Shown here piece after piece: positions 28,183 to 37,795 of a stretch of DNA of 44,340 nt (its first letter is position 1; the number at the start of each line of letters is the position of its first letter). The stretch covers positions 1 through 44,340 of the forward strand of contig NZ_CALYQK010000011.1 in the NCBI RefSeq assembly GCF_945285465.1, given 5' to 3'. Below the pieces are notes generated by a model, which saw only the letters and a list, made by a program, of their open reading frames with translations, was not told where the DNA came from and made no database searches. A program made the translations under genes and the position numbers. The DNA is from an uncultured Bartonella sp. (lineage in GTDB: Bacteria > Pseudomonadota > Alphaproteobacteria > Rhizobiales > Rhizobiaceae).

Positions 28183-30012
28183 TCAGGCAGCACTATCGGA
28201 AGGGCGAGGCTTTCCGTTGCGTTTGCGATCAATGGGATCGAGGTAAAGCTTGCGCAAGCGAATATTCTTCGGCGTAACTTCGACAAGCTCGTCATCCTGA
28301 ATCCACGATAGAGCACGTTCCAGAGTCATTTTGATAGGTGGCGTCAACTTGACAGCTTCGTCCTTTCCGGCGGCGCGAATATTGGTCAGTTTTTTACCCT
28401 TCAAAACATTGACATCCAAATCATTATCGCGTGAATGAATGCCAATAATCATCCCCTGATAGACTTTGACACCGGAATCGATAATCATCGGTCCACGATC
28501 TTCAAGGTTAAATAAAGCATAAGCCACCGATTCTCCGTTATCATTGGAAATCATAACGCCATTTGTGCGTCCGGCAATATCGCCCTTATAAGGTTCATAG
28601 TCATGGAAAAGCCGGTTCATAACCGCCGTACCACGGGTATCTGTCAAGAGTTCGGATTGGTAGCCGATAAGACCGCGTGTGGGGGCATAAAAGACCATAC
28701 GTACACGATTGCCACCTGATGGTCGCAACTCGATCATCTCGCCCTTACGCTCGGACATTTTCTGCACGACGATGCCCGAATAATCCTCATCGACATCAAT
28801 AACGACCTCTTCGATCGGCTCGAGCTTGTTGCCGTTTTCGTCGGTATGCATCACGACGCGCGGGCGCGATACCGAAAGTTCAAATCCTTCGCGGCGCATA
28901 TTTTCAATAAGAACAGCAAGCTGCAATTCTCCACGACCGGAAACATAGAAAGAATCCTTGTCTTTGGATTCTTCGATTTTCAGGGCAACATTGCCTTCCG
29001 CTTCTTTTAACAAACGATCACGAATAACACGGCTTGTAACCTTATCGCCTTCCGTGCCAGCAAGCGGGCTATCATTGACAAGAAAACTCATTGTCACGGT
29101 CGGCGGGTCGATCGGCTGGGCTTGCAACGGCTCACTCACCGACGGGTCACAAAATGTATCGGCAACCGTGCCTTTTTGCAGACCGGCAATTGCCACTATA
29201 TCGCCAGCAACACCTTCCTCGATCGGCTGACGCTCGAGACCACGGAAAGCAAGAATTCTTGAAATGCGACCGTTCTCGACAAGGTTTCCCTGTTGATCGA
29301 GAACTTTTACCGCCTGATTGGGCTTAATGGTGCCCGAATGAATTCGCCCTGTAATGATACGCCCCAAAAACGGATCGGCCTCCAGAATGGTGCCGATCAT
29401 CGTGAACGGCCCCGGTGCGATAGTGGGAGCCGGTACATGGCGCACAACCATATCGAAAAGTGGCGCAAGCCCCTGATCTTTCGGACCTTCGGGGCTTTCG
29501 GCCATCCAGCCGTCGCGACCCGAACCATAAAGAATAGGAAAATCCAACTGTTCATCGGTTGCATCAAGCGCGGCAAACAAATCAAAAACTTCGTTGATGA
29601 CTTCTTCGGGGCGGGCATCCGGCCGGTCAATTTTGTTGATTGCAACAATTGGGCGCAATCCCACTTTCAAGGCCTTGCCGACAACAAATTTTGTTTGTGG
29701 CATCGGGCCTTCGGCGGCATCAACAAGCACGATCGCCCCGTCCACCATATTAAGGATACGTTCAACTTCACCACCAAAATCGGCGTGTCCCGGGGTGTCA
29801 ACAATGTTAATGCGTGTATCTTTCCATACGACCGAGGTTACTTTGGCAAGAATGGTAATTCCACGTTCTTTTTCGATGTCGTTGGAGTCCATCATACGTT
29901 CGCTGGTGCGTTGATTTTGGCGAAAGTTACCCGACTGCTTTAATAACCCATCGACAAGGGTAGTTTTACCGTGGTCAACGTGGGCTATGATGGCAATATT
30001 GCGTAATTGCAT
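28183..30012 (-). CDS. typA: Ribosome-associated GTPase TypA/BipA
   Basis: Translational GTPase related to EF-G that helps 50S assembly and stress adaptation. The G domain opens with [16 protein letters not shown] (G1), RGITI (G2), DTPGHADF (G3), NKIDR (G4). Domain II, the EF-G-like domains and the BipA-specific C-terminal domain follow, ending in a basic tail. The length of 609 is normal. The start is ATG 30012 with AAGAAG upstream, giving the usual [12 protein letters not shown]-terminus; longer extensions are not conserved. It is transcribed away from ppa's upstream side and separated from mgtE by 361 bp. Confidence 0.96.
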   Translation of the reverse strand: MQLRNIAIIAHVDHGKTTLVDGLLKQSGNFRQNQRTSERMMDSNDIEKERGITILAKVTSVVWKDTRINIVDTPGHADFGGEVERILNMVDGAIVLVDAAEGPMPQTKFVVGKALKVGLRPIVAINKIDRPDARPEEVINEVFDLFAALDATDEQLDFPILYGSGRDGWMAESPEGPKDQGLAPLFDMVVRHVPAPTIAPGPFTMIGTILEADPFLGRIITGRIHSGTIKPNQAVKVLDQQGNLVENGRISRILAFRGLERQPIEEGVAGDIVAIAGLQKGTVADTFCDPSVSEPLQAQPIDPPTVTMSFLVNDSPLAGTEGDKVTSRVIRDRLLKEAEGNVALKIEESKDKDSFYVSGRGELQLAVLIENMRREGFELSVSRPRVVMHTDENGNKLEPIEEVVIDVDEDYSGIVVQKMSERKGEMIELRPSGGNRVRMVFYAPTRGLIGYQSELLTDTRGTAVMNRLFHDYEPYKGDIAGRTNGVMISNDNGESVAYALFNLEDRGPMIIDSGVKVYQGMIIGIHSRDNDLDVNVLKGKKLTNIRAAGKDEAVKLTPPIKMTLERALSWIQDDELVEVTPKNIRLRKLYLDPIDRKRNGKPRPSDSAA

Positions 30013-30373
30013 ATAATTCTTCTTTTCGTTTACTGAAATTTCGAAAAATACGGTAACAGATTGCGCCACCGCATAAGGTCGCATGCCTCTTACAAGTTTT
30101 TTCGTGTTTTTGGAAGAGGGTGAGACCTATTTTGCCTAAGATAAAGCGTTTCACATCGCTGTGAAGCTTTTTAGTCACTGTATCATCCATATGATATTTG
30201 CATAAAATTTTATCAATATCATGGTTGATTGGATTATTCGATATTGGTCAGAATAAACAGAATGTGTCCGCAAGATTGTTTTTTTAAGAAGCAAACTTCC
30301 GAGGTGTTGTTGTATCGCAAGTGTATTGTGATGCACACCATTGCCTAACAGATAAGCAATGGTGGTAGCATTT
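30013..30373. other. Intergenic region between mgtE and typA
   Basis: About 360 bp with no gene. Next to the mgtE stop an inverted repeat CACCATTGC / GCAATGGTG (30336-30344 and 30356-30364) forms a 9-bp stem with an 11-base loop. It is not followed by a T tract on the minus strand, so its role as mgtE terminator is uncertain. The typA promoter should lie nearer 30050-30150, but no clear match was assigned. Confidence 0.5.
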
Positions 30374-31753
30374 TTAAAGAAGTGTGCCTCGCAAGATAAG
30401 AGCGGCAACAGAAAAATAAATAACGATGCCGGTCACATCGACCAAGGTTGCTACAAATGGCGCAGAAGCACTTGCCGGATCAAATCCCATCCGGTTGAGG
30501 AGAAATGGCAGCATAGAACCGGTTAAACAACCGAACATGACAATGCCGATTAAAGCCGCGCCAACAGTTATAGCGACCAATACCCAATGTTCGCCATAGT
30601 CGTATATGCCCGTCTTTTGCCAGATTATAATCCGAATAACACCGATAATACCGAGCATTGCACCCAAGGAAAGGCCTGCTGGAATTTCCCTCAAAGCCAC
30701 TTTCCACCAATCTCTAAGCGCCAATTCGCGAAGTGCCAAAGCGCGAATGATCAAAGATGTCGCTTGTGAACCGGAATTACCGCCAGAACTCATGATCAGC
30801 GGAATAAAGAGCGTCAGCACAATCGCTTTTTCAAGTTCGACTTCAAAATATTGCATGGCGCTTGCCGTCAGCATTTCACCCAGAAAAAGGACCGCGAGCC
30901 AGCCACCGCGCTTTTTCATCATATCAAAGAAGCCGATGTCCATATAAGGCTTGTCAAGTGCTTCCATACCACCGAACTTATAGGCGTCTTCGCTCATTTC
31001 TTCAGTCATGGCATCAAGCACATCGTCAACCGTTACAATGCCTATGACATGGTTTGTGTCGTCCACGACAGGTACCGACAGCAAATCGTGCCGGCGGAAC
31101 AGCCGCGCAACCTCTTCCTGATCGGTAAGCGGTGATATTTTGATCGGTTCGCCATTGGTTGCAGCGTTGAGAATCGTCTCATCAGGGTTGGCTAAAATAA
31201 GATTGCGCAGTGAAACGGCTTTAATGAGAACGCTCGTTTCCGGATCAATGACATAACTTGCATAAACCGTCTCGCGGGTGCGCTCGACTTCACGGATATG
31301 GTCAAGTGTCTGACGAACGGTCCACGATGAGGGAACAGCGATAAATTCGGTGGTCATCAATGCCCCCGCACTGCCATCCGGATAGCTCGACAGTTTTTTC
31401 ATCTCGGCTCGCGTCAGCGGCTTTAAAAGCGGATAGAGTTTTGCGCGCGGAACCTCATCCATGTCCTGAAAAACATCGGCAGCCTGGTCGGCCGACATCC
31501 CGTCAAGAATCGTAACAGCACGCTCTGTCGGCAACAATTCCAGAATTTGTCCCGGGTGGTCGAGTTCCGGCTTATCAAATAATTCGATAGCATATTCAAC
31601 CGGCAAAAATTTGAACACATTGACACGTTCGACGATGTCAAGGTCATTGATAACATCCACAGCGTCGGCAAAATGCAGACGGCTCAAGCGCTCGGCAAGC
31701 GCCTCAGCAGACAGCGTTTTGATATCGAATGCTGAAGTCGAGTTTTCGGTCAT
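30374..31753 (-). CDS. mgtE: Magnesium transporter MgtE
   Basis: Inner-membrane Mg2+ channel, gated by its cytoplasmic domains. It shows the N domain of short helical repeats (residues about 20-130; LSRLHFADAVDVINDLD), two CBS domains (about 135-260; SAGALMTTEFIAVP and VDDTNHVIGIVTVDDVLD), a plug helix, and five membrane helices with the pore segment PLIMSSGGNSGSQATSL. The length of 459 is typical. The ATG follows AAGGAGC. No M-box (ykoK) riboswitch consensus was recognised in the upstream region. Confidence 0.96.
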   Translation of the reverse strand: MTENSTSAFDIKTLSAEALAERLSRLHFADAVDVINDLDIVERVNVFKFLPVEYAIELFDKPELDHPGQILELLPTERAVTILDGMSADQAADVFQDMDEVPRAKLYPLLKPLTRAEMKKLSSYPDGSAGALMTTEFIAVPSSWTVRQTLDHIREVERTRETVYASYVIDPETSVLIKAVSLRNLILANPDETILNAATNGEPIKISPLTDQEEVARLFRRHDLLSVPVVDDTNHVIGIVTVDDVLDAMTEEMSEDAYKFGGMEALDKPYMDIGFFDMMKKRGGWLAVLFLGEMLTASAMQYFEVELEKAIVLTLFIPLIMSSGGNSGSQATSLIIRALALRELALRDWWKVALREIPAGLSLGAMLGIIGVIRIIIWQKTGIYDYGEHWVLVAITVGAALIGIVMFGCLTGSMLPFLLNRMGFDPASASAPFVATLVDVTGIVIYFSVAALILRGTLL

Positions 31754-32311
31754 GATAAAGCTCCTTCAAGAACAGTTCATAGCGGCCACCCATCCTGCGA
31801 GACAAAAACCTCCTGCAGATGATCAGTGGGGGGGAGCATTTTCTTATGCAGATGTTTCAATTGTTGTGTTTTTAACGAAAGTCAAGCACTGATTGGCGGT
31901 CTATCAATTTTATTGTAGTGATGGACAAAAAGCTTGTGACTTCTAGCAACAGTGTTCCCATTTTTTGCGCCAGTTGTATTAAAACAAGACTGTAACGGAA
32001 ATAGGTTGCACGGGTAAAAGTTCACAAATCAGAAGTCTTATAGTGTGTCGGAAATATTTTTGACGCGGTATAGGGATTGTATTGTTGATTTTTTCCGGTT
32101 TAATAGAACACCAAAACTTATCAAATTTTGTAAAAAAGAAATCGCCAATAACACCGACTTTTTTATTGGTAAAAAAAGCTTCAAATGGCATTATCTATAT
32201 TTGTAGTTTATATATGAAAAAAAGTGCAATTTTTGAAAAATTCAATAATAATGAAAGACGAGATTGTAAAGTACCGTCAGACAAGAACGCGACAACAGAG
32301 AAGGGGACGAA
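31754..32311. other. Divergent intergenic region between mgtE and the peptide-binding protein gene
   Basis: About 558 bp with no supported gene. It must contain promoters for mgtE (minus) and for the gene at 32312 (plus). A run of seven G lies at 31829-31835. The right half is AT-rich. The only clear signal is the AAGGGGA ribosome-binding site at 32301-32307 for the next gene. Confidence 0.4.
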
Positions 32312-33889
32312 GTGAAGTTTAAAAGCGGTTTTCCTGTCTTCTTAAAATTGCCATTTATGTTGTCGGCAAAAACGTTGTGGTATATATTAACATTGCTATT
32401 GGCGAGCTTGACAACGCTCTGTTTTTACCCGGCTGCTTTGGCTAGCGAACTTAAGATAGCGCTGCAAGACGATCCCGATATGCTCGATCCGGCGTTAGCC
32501 AAAACCTTTTCCGGACGCCTAGTCTATATGGCAATGTGTGACAGGTTGATTGATCTTTCGCAAGACATGCAGTTTATCCCCGGACTAGCGAAAAATTGGA
32601 ACTTTTCCGAAGATGGAAAAATTCTTGCAATGAATTTACGTAAAAATGTTCTTTTTCATGACGGCACACCGTTTAATGCTGATGCTGCCGTTTATTCCCT
32701 GAAACGGTCGATGGCTTTTTCAAAATCTCTTCGCGACAATGAAATGGCTTCTGTCAAGGATATCGAGGCAACAGGGCCTTTTGAAATAACAATCACGTTG
32801 AAATATGCCGATGCGGCACTGCTTTCATATTTGGCCGGCAGGGCGGGTATTATGGTTTCGCCAAAGGCCGCGCGAGAAATGGGTGGTGACTTTGGCTTGA
32901 AACCGATTTGTGCCGGACCGTTCCGTTTTGTCGAGCGGGTTGCGCGTGACAGAATAGTTTTAGAAAAATTCGACCGTTATTGGAACAAGGATGTTATCCG
33001 GTTTGATCATATCACTTTTTTGTCGATAGAAGACCCTATGGTGCGGTTTTCAAATTTACGCTCGGGAATTGTCGATCTCATTGATCGCCTGTCGGCTGGC
33101 GATCAGGCAAAAACAAAAATGAGCACAAGGCTCGCCACCGATACAATATCGGGCAATGGATATTTTGGACTGGTCGTCAATATGGCAACCGCAACCCGCC
33201 CGGGAACGCCGCTGGGACAGGAAAAATTGCTCCGTCAGGCATTCTCACTTGCCATCGACCGTGCGGCCATTCGTGATATCGTTTTTGGCGGCAGTTTTGC
33301 TATCGGCAATCAACCATGGGCACCTGATACAATCTGGTTCAATTTGCGCTATCCGGTTTTACCACGCAATATCGAAAAAGCTCGTCAGCTGGTTAAACAA
33401 GCGGGTTTTGAAGGCAAAGAAATCGACGTACAAATTTCCCACAGTAATGACCCTGTCATTTTGCAAGCCATGCAGTTGGTCAAAACAATGGTCGGCGACG
33501 CTGGTTTTAATGTTACACTTCTGCCAAAAGAAGCGGCAAAACTCGATTTGGACAATGAAAAAGGCAATTTTTCCGTTGCCGCGCAAATCTGGAGCGGTCG
33601 CGTTGATCCAGATGGCAATGTCAGCCGTTTCATTACCTGTGATGGTGATGATAATATCGGTAAATATTGTAATCGGGAACTCGACAAAGTGCTTTCTTCG
33701 GCTCGTCAGCAGCAGGATCCGGACCAACGTGCCGATTTCTACCATCAGGCTTCGGCCATTCTGACAGACGAGTTGCCGATTATCTATCTTGGATATCCCA
33801 GCTATAGTTATGCCTATACACGAAAGCTGCATGGCTTTGAGCCTTATCCGGATGGCATTATACGATTTTCAAATATGTATAAAGATTGA
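32312..33889 (+). CDS. ABC transporter peptide-binding protein (family 5)
   Basis: Periplasmic solute-binding protein of the DppA/OppA family. A long signal sequence ends near PAALAS (residue about 45). The mature domain starts with ELKIALQDDPDMLDPALAKT and includes LRKNVLFHDGTPFNADAAVYS, the family 5 signature, plus FSLAIDRAAI further on. The length of 525 is standard. The start is GTG 32312, with AAGGGGA at ideal spacing. No permease or ATPase genes adjoin, so it must work with a transporter encoded elsewhere or be a remnant. The downstream M3 oligopeptidase gene may share a role in peptide use. Confidence 0.9.
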   Translation: MKFKSGFPVFLKLPFMLSAKTLWYILTLLLASLTTLCFYPAALASELKIALQDDPDMLDPALAKTFSGRLVYMAMCDRLIDLSQDMQFIPGLAKNWNFSEDGKILAMNLRKNVLFHDGTPFNADAAVYSLKRSMAFSKSLRDNEMASVKDIEATGPFEITITLKYADAALLSYLAGRAGIMVSPKAAREMGGDFGLKPICAGPFRFVERVARDRIVLEKFDRYWNKDVIRFDHITFLSIEDPMVRFSNLRSGIVDLIDRLSAGDQAKTKMSTRLATDTISGNGYFGLVVNMATATRPGTPLGQEKLLRQAFSLAIDRAAIRDIVFGGSFAIGNQPWAPDTIWFNLRYPVLPRNIEKARQLVKQAGFEGKEIDVQISHSNDPVILQAMQLVKTMVGDAGFNVTLLPKEAAKLDLDNEKGNFSVAAQIWSGRVDPDGNVSRFITCDGDDNIGKYCNRELDKVLSSARQQQDPDQRADFYHQASAILTDELPIIYLGYPSYSYAYTRKLHGFEPYPDGIIRFSNMYKD

Positions 33890-33912
33890 GCGGAAAAGTT
33901 AGAAAATCATTG

Positions 33913-33933
33913 CCGTGATATTACGGTTTTTTT
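33913..33933 (+). terminator. Possible weak terminator after the peptide-binding protein gene
   Basis: CCGTG (33913-33917), loop ATAT, then TACGG (33922-33926) followed directly by seven T. The stem is short and contains one G-T pair, so termination is plausible but weak. The following 270 bp to the next gene are AT-rich with nothing else recognised. Confidence 0.5.
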
Positions 33934-34202
33934 GCAGACGAATTTTACAAAAAATCTTCGAAAAAGCGGGCGTCGACCTATTGCTTTGCAAAAACGCATA
34001 AAGGTATCGCAGTATATAAAAAAGATATGAATGATGATGTGGTTTTATCATATTTGCTGTCACGCCAAACCGGATAGAATTGTACCTTCAAAAAATCACA
34101 TGGTCGGGAATAGATTTATTGCTGGTATTTGCCAGTTTAGTGACTACATTTGTAGCATATTATGCAATTTTATAACGATAAAATATTGGAGATAACAAAA
34201 AT

Positions 34203-36227
34203 ATGTCAAAAGCGGCTTTGTTGAATTGGACAGGTTTTGAAGGATTACCGGACTTCTCGCAAATTCATGATGAGGATTTTAAACTTGCTTTTGAAAAAGC
34301 ATTGAAAGATGCCGAAGCCGAAATTGAAAATATTGCCGCAGCAACAGAACCGGCGACAATTGACGGGTTTTTAACATCGTTTGAATTGGCAGGCGAGGCT
34401 CTTGAACATGTTTGTTCGGTGTTCTTTCTGCGTTCGGGTGCCTATAGCAATAGTCTTATCCAGCAATTGGAACAGGATTTTGTTCCCAAACTGTCGCGTT
34501 ATTCGTCTAGACTGATGATGGATCCGCGTCTTTTTGCCAAGATAGATGCACTTCATGAACAGTCAAAAAATGGTAAATTCGATGGCGAGACAAGCCGTGT
34601 AATTGAGCTTACATGGAAAGGGTTTGTTCGCAATGGTGCGCTGCTTGACGAGAATGACAAGAAGAGGCTTGCCGAAATTAATGAACGTCTTGCACTACTT
34701 GGTGCGCAATTTGGCCAGAATGTCTTAAATGACGAGGCTGACTGGGTTCTTTATCTTGAAAAGGAAGATTTAGCGGGTTTACCGGATGATCTTGTTGCAA
34801 CGATGAAAGAGACAGCCAGCGAAAGGGGCAAAAAGGATTCTTACGCACTAACGCTTGCGCGCTCTATTGTTGAGCCATTTTTGACGTTTTCCGACAGGCG
34901 CGATTTGCGCCAAATTGCTTTCGAGGCATGGGCAAAACGCGGTGAAAACGGCAATAAAAACGATAATCGCAAAATCATCAGCGAGATGGTCGCTTTGCGT
35001 GATGAAAAGGCAAAGCTACTCGGGTTTAAATCTTTCGCCGCATTCAAACTGGACAATACGATGGCGAAATCGCCAGAAAACGTTATGAAGTTGTTATTGC
35101 CGGTTTGGAAACGCGCTGTTGCAAAGGCCGAAAAAGAACAGGCGGAATTGCAGAAGCTCGCGGCTCAAACTGGTAGCAATGACGAATTGGCCGCATGGGA
35201 TTGGCGTTATTATGCCGAAAAATTGCGCACCCGGCTTTTTTCTTTTGATGAAGCTTCTGTCAAAGTCTATTTTGAATTGAACAAAATGATTGAAGCCGCG
35301 TTTGCAACCGCCACCAAACTTTTCGGTGTCCATTTTGTAGAAAAGAAAGGTGTGCCGCTCTGGCATGAAGATGCGCGTCTTTTTGAAGTAAAAAATTCTG
35401 ACGGAAGTTTGCGCGGTCTTTTTATCGGCGATTATTTTGCCCGTTCAAGCAAACGTTCGGGTGCATGGATGAGTGAATTGCAAACGCAGCATCATCTCGG
35501 TCACGGGCGCAAGCCGATCATATACAATATATGTAATTTTGCCAAACCGCCAAAGGGAAGTCCGGCATTGCTGTCACTGGATGATGCGCGCACTCTTTTT
35601 CATGAATTTGGCCACGCCCTTCACGGACTTTTATCCAATGTCACTTGGCCATCTGTTTCAGGGACATCGGTAGCACGCGATTTTGTCGAATTGCCTTCCC
35701 AATTGTTTGAACATTGGGTAACCGTACCTGAAACACTAAAAACTTATGCAAAAAATATTACGACGGGTGAACCGATGCCGCAGGCGCTTCTTGACAAGTT
35801 GTTGGCGGCACGCACGTTTAATGGCGGTTTCGATGCAGTTGAATTTACCTCTTCGGCGCTTGTCGATATGGCTTTTCACAGTGGCGGCACAGTAGGCGAT
35901 CCAACAAAATTCGAGAAAACTGAATTGGAAAAATTGGCCATGCCAAAAGCGATTATCATGCGTCATCGCCCGCCACATTTTACCCATGTCTTTACCGGTG
36001 ATGGTTATTCTGCCGGCTATTACTCCTATATGTGGGCGGAAGTGCTTGATGCTGATGCTTTCGAGGCTTTTGAAGAAACAGGCGATCCTTTTAATCAGCA
36101 AACTGCCGCAAGACTGAAAAAATTCATCTATTCTGCCGGCGGAGGCAGAGATCCTGAAGAGCTTTACAAAGATTTTCGCGGACGCTTGCCTTCTCCCGAT
36201 GCATTGATGAGAAAACGCGGAATATGA
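34203..36227 (+). CDS. M3 family oligopeptidase (Dcp/OpdA-like)
   Basis: Zinc metallopeptidase that cleaves short peptides; the family includes dipeptidyl carboxypeptidase Dcp and oligopeptidase A. The zinc motif HEFGH is at residues 467-471 and the third ligand lies in FVELPSQLFEHW about 25 residues on. The C-terminal catalytic part also contains GDGYSAGYYSYMWAEVLDAD, typical of M3A. The 674 residues match. No signal peptide, so cytoplasmic. The ATG follows GGAG. Dcp and OpdA cannot be separated with certainty, though the start and the SGAWMSELQTQ segment look Dcp-like. Confidence 0.92.
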   Translation: MSKAALLNWTGFEGLPDFSQIHDEDFKLAFEKALKDAEAEIENIAAATEPATIDGFLTSFELAGEALEHVCSVFFLRSGAYSNSLIQQLEQDFVPKLSRYSSRLMMDPRLFAKIDALHEQSKNGKFDGETSRVIELTWKGFVRNGALLDENDKKRLAEINERLALLGAQFGQNVLNDEADWVLYLEKEDLAGLPDDLVATMKETASERGKKDSYALTLARSIVEPFLTFSDRRDLRQIAFEAWAKRGENGNKNDNRKIISEMVALRDEKAKLLGFKSFAAFKLDNTMAKSPENVMKLLLPVWKRAVAKAEKEQAELQKLAAQTGSNDELAAWDWRYYAEKLRTRLFSFDEASVKVYFELNKMIEAAFATATKLFGVHFVEKKGVPLWHEDARLFEVKNSDGSLRGLFIGDYFARSSKRSGAWMSELQTQHHLGHGRKPIIYNICNFAKPPKGSPALLSLDDARTLFHEFGHALHGLLSNVTWPSVSGTSVARDFVELPSQLFEHWVTVPETLKTYAKNITTGEPMPQALLDKLLAARTFNGGFDAVEFTSSALVDMAFHSGGTVGDPTKFEKTELEKLAMPKAIIMRHRPPHFTHVFTGDGYSAGYYSYMWAEVLDADAFEAFEETGDPFNQQTAARLKKFIYSAGGGRDPEELYKDFRGRLPSPDALMRKRGI

Positions 36228-36499
36228 GTTATGCTAAAAACAAATTTCGGGTGAAAACATCAGGAAAAGGGGTGTCTTTTTTCTTCACTTGAGGAAACGA
36301 AATTTGATAAGGCGAAATTTGGTAATATATGAAAAACAAAAGCGATATGGGCAACGAAACGTTTTTCAAAAATGCCACAAATATTTTTGTTTGTTTGCGA
36401 GCAAAGTAAAGGCACAGATGACGAAACTTCTGTTGTCTTTGACAGCTCGATCATGCAGTAGTAAAAAGTAAAACAACTTTAAATTCGGATTGTAGAAAA

Positions 36500-37105
36500 A
36501 TGGAAAAGTTTACGACACTGACGGGCGTAGCGGCGCCCATGCCGGTTGTTAATATCGACACTGATATGATCATTCCGAAAAACTACCTGAAAACGATTAG
36601 GCGGACAGGCTTGGGTAAAGGGCTGTTCGCCGATATGCGCTATCTTGATGACGGTTCGGAAAATCCGGATTTTATTTTAAACAAACCGGCCTATCGCCAT
36701 GCCAGAATCATTGTAGCCGGTGATAATTTTGGTTGTGGCTCCTCACGTGAACATGCGCCATGGGCATTGGCCGATTTCGGCATACGCTGCGTAATTTCTA
36801 CGTCATTTGCCGATATATTTTATAATAACTGTTTCAAGAATGGCATTCTCCCAATCATTGTCAGTCCGGAAGATTTGCAAAAGCTGATGGATGACGCAGA
36901 GCGCGGTGCCAATTCAACTCTAACTGTTGATCTTGAAAAAAAAGAAATCCGTGGCCCAGATGGTGGGACGTTAAAGTTTGATCTTGATGAATTCCGTCGC
37001 CATTGTCTGTTGAATGGATTAGATGATATCGGGCTGACTATGCGCAAAGTATCAGAAATTGACAGTTTTGAAAAAAAGAACGCAAAAGAGCACCCATGGG
37101 TTTAA
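36500..37105 (+). CDS. leuD: 3-isopropylmalate dehydratase small subunit LeuD
   Basis: Small subunit of isopropylmalate isomerase, partner of LeuC in leucine synthesis. Signatures are [16 protein letters not shown], the swivelling domain motif [17 protein letters not shown], and [16 protein letters not shown]. The length of 201 and ending HPWV fit the family. The gene stands apart from leuC, as in many alphaproteobacteria. The ribosome-binding site is poor (only a GGA 17 bp upstream). A 14-bp perfect duplication spans the stop codon. About 270 bp upstream have no recognised feature. Confidence 0.96.
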   Translation: MEKFTTLTGVAAPMPVVNIDTDMIIPKNYLKTIRRTGLGKGLFADMRYLDDGSENPDFILNKPAYRHARIIVAGDNFGCGSSREHAPWALADFGIRCVISTSFADIFYNNCFKNGILPIIVSPEDLQKLMDDAERGANSTLTVDLEKKEIRGPDGGTLKFDLDEFRRHCLLNGLDDIGLTMRKVSEIDSFEKKNAKEHPWV

Positions 37106-37120
37106 TCCCATGGGTTTAAT
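37093..37120. repeat. 14-bp tandem duplication across the leuD stop codon
   Basis: CCCATGGGTTTAAT occurs twice in direct succession (37093-37106 and 37107-37120). The leuD stop TAA (37103-37105) lies in the first copy, so the extra copy does not change the protein. Each copy contains the palindrome CCCATGGG. Confidence 0.95.
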
Positions 37121-37228
37121 ATTGGCCGGACTTGTCGGTTTTGTAAGAGCCGGTGGTGGTAAACGCCAATGGAAAATGACAGATATGAAGCTGTTATGAA
37201 TTGCAAATTCAATGGAGCAAATTTTTAG

Positions 37229-37651
37229 ATGGCTAGACCAGACCGAAGTCATGACTGGGCTTCTCGCTTGTCTCCTAGTTTGAACGAGCTCGATTCGATT
37301 GCCCGTGATTCTTTTGCGCATTTGCCGACGAAGTTTCGCACCCTTTGTGATGATCTTGTTATTCTTGTAACAGATTTTCCTGATGACCAGATGATGGATG
37401 ATATGGGACTTGAATCACCTTTCGAGCTATTGGGGTTATTTGAGGGAACGGGAATTAGCGAGCGTTTTTCGCTGCAAACCGGCGATAAAACCAATCGCAT
37501 AACATTGTTTAGAAGACCTATTCTTGATTATTGGTCGGAAAATGACGAAGCTCTAGGCGATATAGTTACTCATGTTCTCATTCAGGAAATCGGCCAAAAT
37601 TTCGGGTTATCCGACGATATGTTGGATGAGATTGAAGATGCTGTCGATTAA
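37229..37651 (+). CDS. Metallopeptidase-like (DUF1025) protein with degenerate HExxH motif
   Basis: Small protein of the family with a minimal zincin fold (PF06262-type), 140 residues. Conserved parts include LPTKFRTLCDDLVILVTDFP, SPFELLGLFEG and a terminal GLSDDMLDEIE. Family members normally read HExGHxxG at the active site. Here the stretch reads THVLIQEIGQNFGLSDD, with Gln (CAG 37583-37585 and CAA 37595-37597) at both histidine positions (residues 119 and 123). The catalytic Glu120 remains. A catalytic zinc site is therefore unlikely. The reading frame is otherwise intact. GGAG lies 15 bp upstream of the ATG. Confidence 0.85.
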   Translation: MARPDRSHDWASRLSPSLNELDSIARDSFAHLPTKFRTLCDDLVILVTDFPDDQMMDDMGLESPFELLGLFEGTGISERFSLQTGDKTNRITLFRRPILDYWSENDEALGDIVTHVLIQEIGQNFGLSDDMLDEIEDAVD

Positions 37652-37795
37652 CTGTCTCTGTAATGTTATTGTATCGGGGTTAGTCACTAACAGGCGGATA
37701 GGTCAGAAGCAGCCGGTAAAATTCTCGGCGCCGCATTGCCTGTTGTGCAAACCGATTTTTGGCTCTTTCGCTGTCAATGACTTGTATTTGCCCGA

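Noticed and set aside
31754-31950. Mg2+ riboswitch (M-box) before mgtE
   Set aside because: No M-box consensus segments could be found, and M-box elements are mainly known from Firmicutes.
37679-37691. Palindrome GTTAGT-C-ACTAAC between convergent genes as a terminator
   Set aside because: The stem is short with a one-base centre, which cannot form a stable hairpin, and no T tract follows.
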